Shown in pieces: positions 30,191 to 40,208 of a DNA stretch of 64,000 bases (its first letter is position 1; the number at the start of each line of letters is the position of its first letter). A program made the translations under genes and the position numbers. Location: the NCBI GenBank assembly GCA_029204225.1, contig CM055108.1, forward strand, positions 48,306,996-48,370,995. Direction: 5' to 3'. The stretch is from Diphasiastrum complanatum. Lineage: Eukaryota; Streptophyta; Lycopodiopsida; Lycopodiales; Lycopodiaceae. A model generated the notes under the pieces. That model worked only from the letters and a program-made list of their open reading frames with translations. It did not search any database and had not been told where the DNA came from.

Positions 30191-30470
30191 AGTTACGAAT
30201 GAAGCCACAATTGATCTAGAGCTAAGCTATGAAAGCATCACATAGCCAAGACTTAACCCTAGCTAAGCTATGAAAGCATCACATAAGCAAGACTTAACCC
30301 AAGAAAGCAAGAAAGAGAGAGATTAAGGAGACTAAAGAGAGAGATCAATATCATCAGCTGAATAACAAATGACACAGGTTTCCTACTTATAGCCTAAAAG
30401 AAGCTTCTAATGGCAAGGGCCCAACTGGGAGGGATAATAGTGCACTCTCCAAGAAGGCCCTCACTCTTAG
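30191..30470 (-). repeat. Array LTR 1 (partial, 3' LTR of E5)
   Basis: Starts AGTTACGAATGAAGCC and matches 47626 onward and 51483 onward. It stops at about 30470, where E5 coding sequence (ACTGAATCTGCCGGCGGCG) is joined directly. Part of the LTR, the PPT and the end of the chromodomain are deleted. Confidence 0.8.
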
Positions 30471-30526
30471 GAACTGAATCTGCCGGCGGCGTCAACTATG
30501 ATGCAAACGCACCTGAAGGATAGCAG

Positions 30527-30926
30527 TGTTGAAGAGTAATGCCTATTTTACCCCTTTTGGCTAAGCATTAGTTAAGTTGTACATAACTCATGGGGCATGT
30601 ATTTAATTAAATGCATGACCCCCCCTTTTTGTTAAGTTATGTAAATTAGTGCAAGTGGCCCACTTGGCCAAGTAGCTCACTCCCATGGTTGACACCTAGA
30701 CTTTCCATGCATGTAAAGGAGGTGCTTGCCTCACAAGGGATTTGGAGGACCCACGCCCTCCTCTCTCTTACTAGCAATTCATTTCTTCTTGAGACTTTTG
30801 AGTTTGTGAGATGCTCATGCAATTCTCCTTGTGTGTGATATTTCCATAGCCAAGTTTTCTCAAGCTTTCATAGTTGATCTAGCATCTGAGTTAAGATACT
30901 CCATAGCTAGGTCTTGTAATTCTTCA
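30527..30926 (+). repeat. Copia 5' LTR
   Basis: 400 bp, TGTTGAAGAG..AATTCTTCA, followed directly by the PBS. Confidence 0.95.
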
Positions 30927-31396
30927 TGGTATCAGAGCAGGTTGTCTAGCCTGTGAGTCTGAGAGTGAGAGAAACTTCAGTGCTTAGATTCTTGAGAAGA
31001 TTCTTATCTTCTACAAGCACCTCAATCTTGAAAGAGGGAGCATTTGATCTACAGGTGTCAGATCAGGTGGAGTCTTGCACTGTTGGTGAGCTATTGGCAA
31101 GGGGAGTGGGATGATCCAAAAACTTTCTAAATCTGGCTAAGTTTTGGAGAGTTTTTCTGGAGGAGCTTACACAAAAGTAGGGCGCACTTTCTGTAGGGGC
31201 TTCTGGTTTCTGTTCCAGTGGAGCCTAGTGCTTGTGCTAGTGAGGCCACACCAAGTGGCAAAGACAAAAGCAGGAGCTGAAGGGTTGCCTTGAAGTGGCT
31301 ACATACCCTAGTTTGGGGTTAAACCCTTGTTGCTGGAAGCTGTTCTTTTTTTATCTCTTTCAAGTTGAGCTTCTGTTTTTAAGCACAGATTTTAGC
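30927..31396 (+). promoter_or_regulatory. Copia leader with initiator-Met PBS
   Basis: TGGTATCAGAGCAG starts at 30927. An in-frame upstream ATG at 31295 would extend the protein by 34 residues with no family resemblance. Confidence 0.85.
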
Positions 31397-34300
31397 ATGG
31401 CAAGTCTTGGGGAGAGTTTGTTGGGTGAATCTAGCAAACTAGATGGCACAAACTATAGAGTGTGGAAGTTCAAGATAGCTAATATCTTGATGGATAAGAA
31501 TTGCTGGGAGGTCATGACAGGTACAGAACCTGTACCAACATCTGATCCTGAATTGAAGGACTACATGAACAGGAGACATAAAGCTCATAGGATAATCAAT
31601 CTTTCTGTCAAGGACAATATTATTCCTCACATTTGCAATGCAAGGGATGCAGCTGATGCTTGGACAATTCTAAAGTCTATGTTTGAAACAGTGGATTCAG
31701 CCAAGCTGGTGTATTTGCAAAACAGGTTACATACTCTCAAGATGGAAGCAGGTGCAACAATTGGTGATCATATTACAAAGGTCAAGGACCTATTGGATCA
31801 GCTTGCTTCAGTTGGAGAGAAAGTAAGTGACAGGAGTATTGTTCCCATAGTCTTGAACAGCTTGTCATTCAACTATCAAGACTATGTGATGTCCCTTTCT
31901 GCTAGGGAGAAACTCCCAACCTTTGGGGAGTTATGTGGTCTTCTTTTACAGGAGGAGATGAGAAGGAAGAATCTTTCTGAAAGGGAAGATAATCCAGAGC
32001 TTGCATTTGCTTCTAAGAAGAAGCAAAACTTTCAGAAGAAAGGCAAAGGCAAAAAGAAGAACTCAAAGCAAAGCTTGGAGCAGCAGGTGTCCAAGTTACA
32101 GGTTGGAGAGGAGTCAAGCACCAATTCCTCATCTACACCCAAGAGGAAGGGCAACTGCAACTATTGTGGTAAGTATGGGCATTTTGCTTTTGAATGCAGG
32201 AAGAAGCAAAGTGATCAGAAGAAGGGAAAGAACCAGCAGAGTCACTTTGTTGACAAAGTTGCAGAGGAGGAGCAATCTGGTGTGCTTGAGCTATTCACCG
32301 CAGCCCTATCATCTGAATCCACATTTGGTGGATGGTACATTGATTCTGGAGCCTCAAAGCACATGACACCTCATAGAGATTGGTTCATCACCTATGAGGA
32401 GACAGAAGATAGCCAGCATGTTTGCCTTGGAGATAATTCTACACGTATGGTGAGGGGCAAAGGTACAGTTGCAATACAGCTATCATCAGGTGAGGTGAAG
32501 GAAATTAAAAGTGTGTTGCATGTACCAGGGTTGGCTAAGAACTTGTTATCTGTTGGTGCCATTACCAAACAGAACATGGTGGTAAAGTTTAATGATTCTA
32601 AATGTTTGGTAAAAGACAAAGAGAAGAACTTCAAAGTGGTAGCCAAGGGAATGCAAGAAGGAGGTCTTTACAAGCTTTTCACAACCATTCCTAGCCAAGA
32701 GGCCTTGTCTGCAAGAGATACTAATCGGGACAAGCTTTGGCATGAGAGATATGGTCATTTGAGTTACAAAAGTTTGCAAGTTTTGAACAGGCACAAAATG
32801 GTAGTAGATCTTCCTAGCATTAAGTCTTCTTCAGATACATGTGAGGCTTGTGCATTAGGGAAGCAACAAAGGAAAAAGTTTCCAAAGGAGAAAGCTACCA
32901 GGGCCAAGGGCATTCTTGAACTTGTGCATTCAGATTTATGTGGTCCCATGCAGGTCAAATCAGCAGGGGGGGCATACTATCTCATGACCTTCGTAGATGA
33001 TTTCTCTCGGAAGGTATGGGTCTATTTTCTGAAACTGAAATCTGAAGCGTTCAAATACTTCAAACAGTGGAAAGCTATGGTGGACAACCACACAGGAAAG
33101 AGGTTAAAGACTCTCAGGTCAGATAAGGGTGGTGAGTATATTTCTGATGAGTTCAAAGATCTTTGCAAAGCATGTGGGATAAAGAGACAGTTTACTGCTC
33201 CACATACACCGCAGCAAAACGGCGTGGCTGAGCGGAAAAACAGGTCTATAGTTGAGTGTGCGAGGAGCATGCTCAAGGCAAAGGGGTTGCCAAATTCTTT
33301 TTGGGCAGAAGCGGTAGCAACTGCTGTTTTTCTATTGAATAGAAGTCCAACCAAAGCAGTTGAAGGAATCACGCCAGAAGAAGCATATAGTGGCAAGAAG
33401 CCCAAAGTGGGCAGCCTTCGAGTATTTGGGTGTACAGCATATGCACATATACCAAAGGACTTGCGGAAGAAACTTGATGCAAAATCCGTAAAGTGTGTCT
33501 TTCTTGGGTATAGTGAAGGTGAGAAAGCTTATGTGCTATATGATCTCGAAAACAGGAGGAAGATCCTAAGTCGAGATGTCATCTTTGATGAAGAGCATGC
33601 ACCCAAGATACAGGAGCAGGAGAAGGAAGGAATTACTGAGTTCATACCCTTGATTGATTCCACGGATGAGGATCCTAGTCAAGAGTCCTGTAAGCCTCAA
33701 GTGCAGGAGCAACAACAGGAAATCGAACCTACTAGTTCGAGACCTCTTTTTGGCCAAGTACCAGAAGCAGAAGTTGGGGACAAACGGAAGACTAAAACAG
33801 TACCATGGGATACTTGGTCACCATCCACATCACCTACTGCTATGAAGAAGCTACCTAGGTGGTATTGGGAAACAATCAAAGAAGGTCAAATGATTGAAGA
33901 AGGAGAGAGCAGTGAACAGGGTGTCAGAAGATCTCTTAGGTCTCATGAGAGACAAGAGACTAACTTTGCTCTTATGTCCACTATTCTGAATGCAGATGAG
34001 CCACAATTCTTTCACGAAGCCGTGAGAGAAAAGGTATGGCAACATGCCATGCAGGAGGAGTACGACTCCATTGTCAAGAATGACACATGGGAGCTCACTA
34101 CATTGCCAGAAGGGAAGCAACCAATAGGTTGCAAGTGGGTCTATAAGACCAAGTTTCATGCCAATGGAACAGTGGACAAGTACAAGGCAAGGTTGGTGGC
34201 GAAAGGCTATGCTCAGCAAGAGGGGCTAGACTATGATGAGACATTCGCACCTGTTGCTAAAATGACATCTATCAGGACCGTTTTGGCTATAGCCTCATAT

Positions 34301-35548
34301 TTTGATTGGGATGTCCATCAAATGGATGTCAAGAGTGCCTTTCTTAATGGGCACCTACAGGAGGAGGTTTACATGGAACAACCGCAGGGATTTGAAATAA
34401 CAGGCAAGGAGAATCTGGTTTGCAGGCTTAGGAAAGCCTTGTATGGGCTCAAACAGGCGCCAAGGGCTTGGTATAGCCGAATTGATGAGTACTTTGCAAG
34501 GCAAGGGTTTGAGAAGAGTAAGTCTGATTGCAATCTTTATGTCTTCAGGGAAGGAGAAGACTTTGTGGTTGTTGTGCTCTATGTGGATGATCTACTCATC
34601 ACGGGAAGCAATAAGAAGCTTATTGCTTGTGTTAAGAAGAATCTTTCTAATGAGTTTGAAATGAAAGATTTGGGTTTGCTACACTATTGCCTAGGAGTTG
34701 AAGTTTGGAAAGGAAAGCGTTGTCTTTTTATCTCACAGGCAAAGTATGCACAGAAATTATTGAAGAAGTTTAACATGCAAGAAAGCAAACCAATCAGCAC
34801 ACCCATGGATGCAAGCAACAAGCCATCAAAAGATGATGGTCCAGCATTTGCAGATGAGACGCTCTATCGTCAGTTAGTGGGCAGCCTGATTTACCTTACT
34901 ACCACCAGGCCAGATATTGCTTATGCGGTTGGAATCGCAAGTCAATACATGTGTAAGCCTACCGAAGCACATTGGAAGGCAGCCAAGCGGATCCTACGAT
35001 ATGTGAGAGGGACAGTGACTTATGGGATTGGATACACGGATGACGGGAACCTTCAGCTGGAAGGCTATTCAGATTCTGATTGGGCAGGTGATAGAGACGA
35101 TCGGAGATCGACGACAGGCTATTGCTTCAGCCTAGGTTCAGGGGCTATATCGTGGTGCAGTAAGAAGCAGCCTACAATTGCTCTATCGTCTACCGAAGCT
35201 GAGTACAGGGCGACTACGAGGTCCGCCTGTGAAGCCATTTGGTTACGCCATCTACTTGAGGACATGCAGATTGCTCAAGTAAGACCTACATTGTTACATT
35301 GTGATAACCAAAGCTGCATTCAGCTTGCAAGGAATCCAGTCTATCATGCACGGACAAAACATATAGAGGTGGACCAGCATTTTATACGAGAGAAAGTGCA
35401 CAGTGGGGAGATCGAGCTAGTTTATTGCGACACCAACGACCAGACAGCTGATATTTTTCCTAAACCACTTAGTAAAGATAAGTTTGAAAAGTTCAGAACT
35501 TTGTTGGGTGTCAGTTTGAATAAAATTGCCATTAAGGGGGGGTGTTGA
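31397..35548 (+). CDS. gag-pol: Copia Gag-Pol polyprotein (1383 aa from ATG 31397)
   Basis: One uninterrupted frame. Order by residue: Gag (MASLGESLLGESSKLDGTNY..), CCHC CNYCGKYGHFAFEC (~254), protease WYIDSGASKHM (~313), pre-integrase LWHERYGHLSYKSL (~445), integrase with SDLCGP, VDDFSRKVW, SDKGGEY and HTPQQNGVAERKN, RT (KWVYKTKFHANG, DVKSAFLNG, LYVDDLLITG ~1060) and RNase H (GYSDSDWAGD ~1225, LSSTEAEY, TKHIEVDQHF). All named motifs look intact. I prefer ATG 31397 because the Gag family starts with such a motif; ATG 31295 is in frame upstream. The stop codon is TGA at 35546-35548, inside the 3' LTR: the frame reads through the polypurine tract. Confidence 0.96.
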   Translation: MASLGESLLGESSKLDGTNYRVWKFKIANILMDKNCWEVMTGTEPVPTSDPELKDYMNRRHKAHRIINLSVKDNIIPHICNARDAADAWTILKSMFETVDSAKLVYLQNRLHTLKMEAGATIGDHITKVKDLLDQLASVGEKVSDRSIVPIVLNSLSFNYQDYVMSLSAREKLPTFGELCGLLLQEEMRRKNLSEREDNPELAFASKKKQNFQKKGKGKKKNSKQSLEQQVSKLQVGEESSTNSSSTPKRKGNCNYCGKYGHFAFECRKKQSDQKKGKNQQSHFVDKVAEEEQSGVLELFTAALSSESTFGGWYIDSGASKHMTPHRDWFITYEETEDSQHVCLGDNSTRMVRGKGTVAIQLSSGEVKEIKSVLHVPGLAKNLLSVGAITKQNMVVKFNDSKCLVKDKEKNFKVVAKGMQEGGLYKLFTTIPSQEALSARDTNRDKLWHERYGHLSYKSLQVLNRHKMVVDLPSIKSSSDTCEACALGKQQRKKFPKEKATRAKGILELVHSDLCGPMQVKSAGGAYYLMTFVDDFSRKVWVYFLKLKSEAFKYFKQWKAMVDNHTGKRLKTLRSDKGGEYISDEFKDLCKACGIKRQFTAPHTPQQNGVAERKNRSIVECARSMLKAKGLPNSFWAEAVATAVFLLNRSPTKAVEGITPEEAYSGKKPKVGSLRVFGCTAYAHIPKDLRKKLDAKSVKCVFLGYSEGEKAYVLYDLENRRKILSRDVIFDEEHAPKIQEQEKEGITEFIPLIDSTDEDPSQESCKPQVQEQQQEIEPTSSRPLFGQVPEAEVGDKRKTKTVPWDTWSPSTSPTAMKKLPRWYWETIKEGQMIEEGESSEQGVRRSLRSHERQETNFALMSTILNADEPQFFHEAVREKVWQHAMQEEYDSIVKNDTWELTTLPEGKQPIGCKWVYKTKFHANGTVDKYKARLVAKGYAQQEGLDYDETFAPVAKMTSIRTVLAIASYFDWDVHQMDVKSAFLNGHLQEEVYMEQPQGFEITGKENLVCRLRKALYGLKQAPRAWYSRIDEYFARQGFEKSKSDCNLYVFREGEDFVVVVLYVDDLLITGSNKKLIACVKKNLSNEFEMKDLGLLHYCLGVEVWKGKRCLFISQAKYAQKLLKKFNMQESKPISTPMDASNKPSKDDGPAFADETLYRQLVGSLIYLTTTRPDIAYAVGIASQYMCKPTEAHWKAAKRILRYVRGTVTYGIGYTDDGNLQLEGYSDSDWAGDRDDRRSTTGYCFSLGSGAISWCSKKQPTIALSSTEAEYRATTRSACEAIWLRHLLEDMQIAQVRPTLLHCDNQSCIQLARNPVYHARTKHIEVDQHFIREKVHSGEIELVYCDTNDQTADIFPKPLSKDKFEKFRTLLGVSLNKIAIKGGC

Positions 35549-35936
35549 AGAGTAATGCCTATTTTACCCCTTTTGGCTAAGCATTAGTTAAGTTGTACAT
35601 AACTCATGGGGCATGTTTTTAATTAAATGCATGACCCCCCCTTTTTGTTAAGTTATGTAAATTAGTGCAAGTGGCCCACTTGGCCAAGTAGCTCACTCCC
35701 ATGGTTGACACCTAGACTTTCCATGCATGTAAAGGAGGTGCTTGCCTCACAAGGGATTTGGAGGACCCACGCCCTCCTCTCTCTTACTAGCAATTCATTT
35801 CTTCTTGAGACTTTTGAGAGGTGCTCATGCAATTCTCCTTGTGTGTGATATTTCCATAGCCAAGTTTTCTCAAGCTTTCATAGTTGATCTAGCATCTGAG
35901 TTAAGATACTCCATAGCTAGGTCTTGTAATTCTTCA
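35543..35936 (+). repeat. Copia 3' LTR
   Basis: 394 bp. It lacks 6 bp (around GAGTTTGTGAGATG) relative to the 5' copy. Confidence 0.95.
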
Positions 35937-38900
35937 AGCAGCAGGTAATAAAGGAAAGAGATCCGGTGCAATAGGAAACTCAGCATCACGAGAAGCATCA
36001 TCCTCAATAGCAGCACGTAATAAACTGACATGGAATATATCACAGGCACGTGTGGAAGCAGGAAGCTGAAGACGATATGTAACTGGACTAAGAACCTCCA
36101 ATATACAATAAGGCCCATAATAACGTGGTGCAAGCTTCTCAGTAGAAGCATGGCCCTGAATAAAATGATGACGTGCAAACCGTAGGCGTAGATATACCAT
36201 ATCACCAACATGAAACTCAACATGACGTCGATGACGATCGACTGAAGCCTGATAACGCTGCTGGACCTGCTGCAAATGGGAACTGGTCTGGAGAATAAGC
36301 TCGCGAGCACCTGATAGAAATAAAGATAGTGTCACAGGTGTATCCTCGGGAGGAAGAGGAATACCAGGTAAAAGAGGTGCATAACCATGAGATAATAAAA
36401 ATGGTGCAACGCCGGTGCTGGTACTAACAGAGCTGTTATAGCTATACTCTGCCAAACATAAGTGCTGATCCCAATCCTTCCCTGAAGGAGTAACAAAATG
36501 GCGCAAATAATCCTCAAGAATCTTGTTAAGGACCTAGACTGCCCATTAGAAGTAGAATGATAAGCAGACCCCATAAAAAGCTGTACATCCAATATACGCA
36601 TAAGCTCTGTCCAGAACAATGATGTAAACTTACTATCCCGATCAGAAAGGATAGTACGAGGAAACCCATGTAGGCGAAATATCTCTGAAAGGAACAAGCG
36701 TGCACACTGCTCTGCTGTGATAGTACTGCGGACGGGTATGAAATGTGCCTGTTTCGAGAACCTGTCAACTACCACCATACATGAATCGTGACCACGACGG
36801 GTGCGGGGAAGGCCAATGATGAAGTCCATAGAAATATCAGTCCACTGGAGGTGAGGAATAGGCCAACTCTGAAGCAAACCAGCGGACTTAGCACGGGAGT
36901 ACTTATTACGTAAGCAGAAAGGACAGGTACGAATAAGTACAACAAGCTCTTTCCTAAGGGATGGCCAATAGAAATGATCCTTAAGACGAGCATAAGACTT
37001 CTGAAAACCAAAATGACCCCCAACTGGGGACGAATGAGCATCCGACAACAACTGAGAACGGATACCCAAAGAACTAGGAATACAAAGAGAACCATAATGA
37101 TAAAGACGGTGGTCAACAATGGAATAAGCTTGATGAGGTGAAGACGACATAGGTGGAGCAGAACTATAAACATCACGAAAATCAGAACATGTAAGATAAG
37201 CAGATGGAAGATCATCAAACCAGGAAGGGATCGTGGCAACAAGGGTATTCAATAAAGCAGGAAGTCTAGACAATACGTCAGCAGCAGTGTTAGCACGACC
37301 AGGACAATACAAAATAGAAAAATCAAAAGATTGTAAAAACTGCAACCAACGAAACCGATGATCACTAAGATCACGCTGGGAGAAGAGATAACGTAAGGAC
37401 TGATGATTAGTAACGATATCAAAAGGAACACGGTACAGGTAATGGCGCCACTTCTTAAGAGCATAGATAATGGCAAGAAGCTCTTTCTCTTGGCAAGAAG
37501 AGTGTCAAAGGCGAACTGACAATCAGAAGTCCAAACAAAAGCACTAGACTTCTTCAAAAGGGCATGAAGAGGGGCAGCCACAGTGGCAAAGTGAGGAACA
37601 GGACGACGAAGGTGAGTAGCGAGACCAAGAAACATACGAACATGGTGGACATGTGTGGGAACAGGCCAATCAGCGATTGCCCGAACCTTATGAGGGTACA
37701 AACGAATACGACTATCACAAATGAGAAATCCTAAAAACTCAATCTCAACAACAGCAAAGGAACACTTAGAAAGTTTAGCAAACAACTGGTGATGAACAAG
37801 CAATTGAAAAACAGATGAAAGATGTAACACATGCTCATCAAGAGTCTTACTAAAAACAAGAATATCATCAAAATAAACTAAAACACAACGACCAAGGAGA
37901 GGACGCATGATGTTATTCATCACATTCTGGAACGTAGGTGGACCTTTAGTAACACCAAAAGGAAGAACACGAAACTCATACAAACCAAGATGGGTACGAA
38001 ACGCAGTCTTGTGTTAGTCCGAAAGATGCATCCTAATCTGGTGATAGCCGGAACGTAAGTCTATCTTAGAGAAAAGATGAGAGGTGCGTAACTGGTCAAA
38101 GAGATCATCCATGTCAGGAATAGGATACTAGTTACGGATGGTCAACTTATTGAGGGCACGCAGAGGCGTTTGGAACCATCTTTCTTACTGACAAGGAGAA
38201 CAGGGGCACCAAAAGGACTGTGACTAGGAACAATAAGGCCCTGATCTAGTAAAGCAGTAATCTGAAGCTCAACCTCATCACGCTCAGACTTAGACATACG
38301 GTAAGGAGGCCGGGAGGGAGGAGCAGAACCAGGACGCAAATCAATATGGTGGTTCACATCACGTAATGGTGGTAGCGTCGTAGGTTCTGAAAAGACAAAT
38401 GCATACTGATGTAATAAGTCAGAGATCACCTGAGGAACAGCTGCTGGAGGAGAGGTAGTCACTGGAGAATCTGCTGCAGCACGCTGAACACATAATAAAG
38501 CTGCACAATGAGCCTTAGGTAGGCTGCGGATAAACTGCTTCCCGCTGATCAGCTGGAAATCTGCCTGAGAATCAATACCAGCAAGTGAGTGGATCACTGC
38601 ATCATGAACAAATGTCAATGTCTGCTGAGCCAGGTCCAAAGTAACCGCTCCCAATGAAGCAAACCAATCAGCACCAAGGATAAGGTCATAGCGCTCCAGA
38701 GGAATGATATAAAGATCTGCCTGTCCAGAAAAATCACCAATGCGGTAGGATAATCCCTGAAACATCTGAGAACTAGGAAATGAGTGAGAACTGGCAACCT
38801 CGACTGTGAGAGGCTGTGGAGCAGGAATAGGTGAAGCGCGTATCCGGCTGAGAACATAACTGCTGATAAAGGAATGAGTGTTGCCGGTATCAACTAAAGC

Positions 38901-39047
38901 AATATACTCACGACCAGTAATGCGCACACATAGCCAAATGGAGCGAGGACCGGGGCACCCTGTCCAGGTAGCATAAGCAAGCTGAGCATGGCAAGTAGTA
39001 GGAAGTAAATCAGTAGAAGGCTCAGGAGATAGATCAGGCTCATCATA
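35937..39047 (-). pseudogene. E5 pol remnant: protease, RT, RNase H, integrase
   Basis: Minus-strand frames give protease RITGREYIALVDTGNTHSF (38927 down), RT start RDVNHHIDLRPGSAPPSRPP and VLLVSKKDGSKRLC, RT core YEFRVLPFGVTKGPPTF and YFDDILVFSK (37980-37840), integrase zinc finger HSSPVGGHFGFQKSYARLK..CPFC, core VVDRFSKQAHFIP and [12 protein letters not shown], and the C-terminal YRLQLPASTRACDIFHVSLLR. At least five frame breaks occur (near 38140, 38010, 37480, 37250 and 36530). It is nonfunctional. E6 is its closest relative in the window. Confidence 0.88.
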
Positions 39048-39405
39048 TGTTACGAGCTCGTAACCAGTGCCGAACCCTAGAGAACACAGATAGGTCAGAT
39101 ACCACAGTCAGGGTCGTGTCCAGCGTACATGACCAACAGGGCAAGACAGTGTGAGTAGTGTGCCCCAGCACGGTCCATAGCCATGGCGGGCCTAACACAG
39201 CCTAGGGACCCTGTCAGCAGGATAGGGCCCCCAGTTGGGTCCCGACGTGCAGTCGGCCACGTTAGTGCCACGTGGCCGACACTTGGCAGTAGCATGCTAC
39301 CAGTCCTCACACTGGGCTAGGAGGGGCTTACTCTATATGAGGGAGTAGGCAAGGTTGGGTGGATGAGTTAGTGTTTGCCCTACTGTGGTGTTAGGATCTA
39401 TTACA
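39048..39405 (+). repeat. E4 5' LTR
   Basis: Begins with the 16-bp palindrome GTTACGAGCTCGTAAC one base in (39049-39064). A TATA-like CTCTATATGAG lies near 39333. Confidence 0.95.
39252..39280 (+). promoter_or_regulatory. G-box inverted repeat in the E4 LTR
   Basis: Arms GTCGGCCACGT (39252-39262) and ACGTGGCCGAC (39270-39280) are perfect inverted repeats around a 7-bp loop. The right side contains CCACGTGG, a G-box/ABRE-type core bound by plant bZIP and bHLH factors. It lies about 50 bp upstream of the TATA-like sequence. Regulation by it is inferred, not shown. Confidence 0.55.
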
Positions 39406-40208
39406 CTGGTATCAGAGCCATCTCCATCCTAGGGAGTTTAGGACAGCAGTAGAGAAAGCTATCAGAAGATAGGAAGTGTTTCTCAGATTCTCAGAGAGGA
39501 ATAGAGGAGGAGGATCGCTGTAGGAGCAGCCTTCAAACTTCTGATTTCCACTGAGAAATCACAGTAGCAAGGAGTCAGATTCCAAGTGTAGGTAACTCGC
39601 TGAAAAAACAGTTGTTTCTCACTGACTTCAGAGGATTCTTCGTAGTTTTCCCAGCGAAATTAGAGTAGGAAGAAGCCAGCACCTCCATCGCTGTACAGTC
39701 AGAGACCTACATCCGATTTCCAGGGAAAAAGTTACTGGTTTTCAGCGAGTTGGAAGCCAAAAAAGAGGAGCAGGGCCAGCGCTGCCAGTGCTTCTGAAAA
39801 TCTGGTTTTTCAACAAGTTTTTGGGCCCCAACGTCAGAGATTTGGAGCAAGAGGATTTCTACTAGATCAGCGAGTAGGAGACTTCTGAAATTTCAGAACT
39901 CAGAAGGGTTTTTGGACTTCAGATTTGCCTTTTTGTGGACAAGTTGGATTGCAATCAGACCAGCGAGCTACTATCCTCAAAAAACCGGGAAATTTAGTAC
40001 CGTTTTGAAGCCTCAAACTGGCATTTTTCGGAACAGCAGGTCTGAAATTTTGGGGAAAAGAGCTGAAAGGGTTCCTCTTCATTCTTTCTTTGGAAGTACA
40101 GTCCTCAGAAACAGCTAAGTCATCTTTCCTTTCCCTTGTACAGTTGTAAATTAGTCTTTTAGACTTTTTTCCTTCAGAAGTTAAGGTAGCTCTCTTTCAG
40201 TTTCGAAG
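39406..40208 (+). promoter_or_regulatory. E4 leader with primer binding site
   Basis: TGGTATCAGAGCC at 39407-39419, then a leader aligning to E2 13744-14542, with a replaced stretch around 39950-40080. Confidence 0.85.

Larger units (their letters stand above)
30527..35936 (+). mobile_element. Complete Ty1/copia retrotransposon
   Basis: The LTRs are TG..CA (30527-30926, 400 bp; 35543-35936, 394 bp). The 5-bp target duplication AGCAG is at 30522-30526 and 35937-35941. PBS TGGTATCAGAGCAG is at 30927 and the polypurine AAGGGGGGG at 35534-35542. The two LTRs differ by a small indel (6 bp) and about two substitutions, so insertion is recent. It sits inside the chromodomain-proximal part of E5. 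Confidence 0.96.

Noticed and set aside
39095-39310. 71-aa open frame found in every 358-bp LTR (also 7307, 13235, 20039, 45036)
   Set aside because: It is conserved only because the LTR is conserved and runs antisense to the element; no start context or domain supports a protein.
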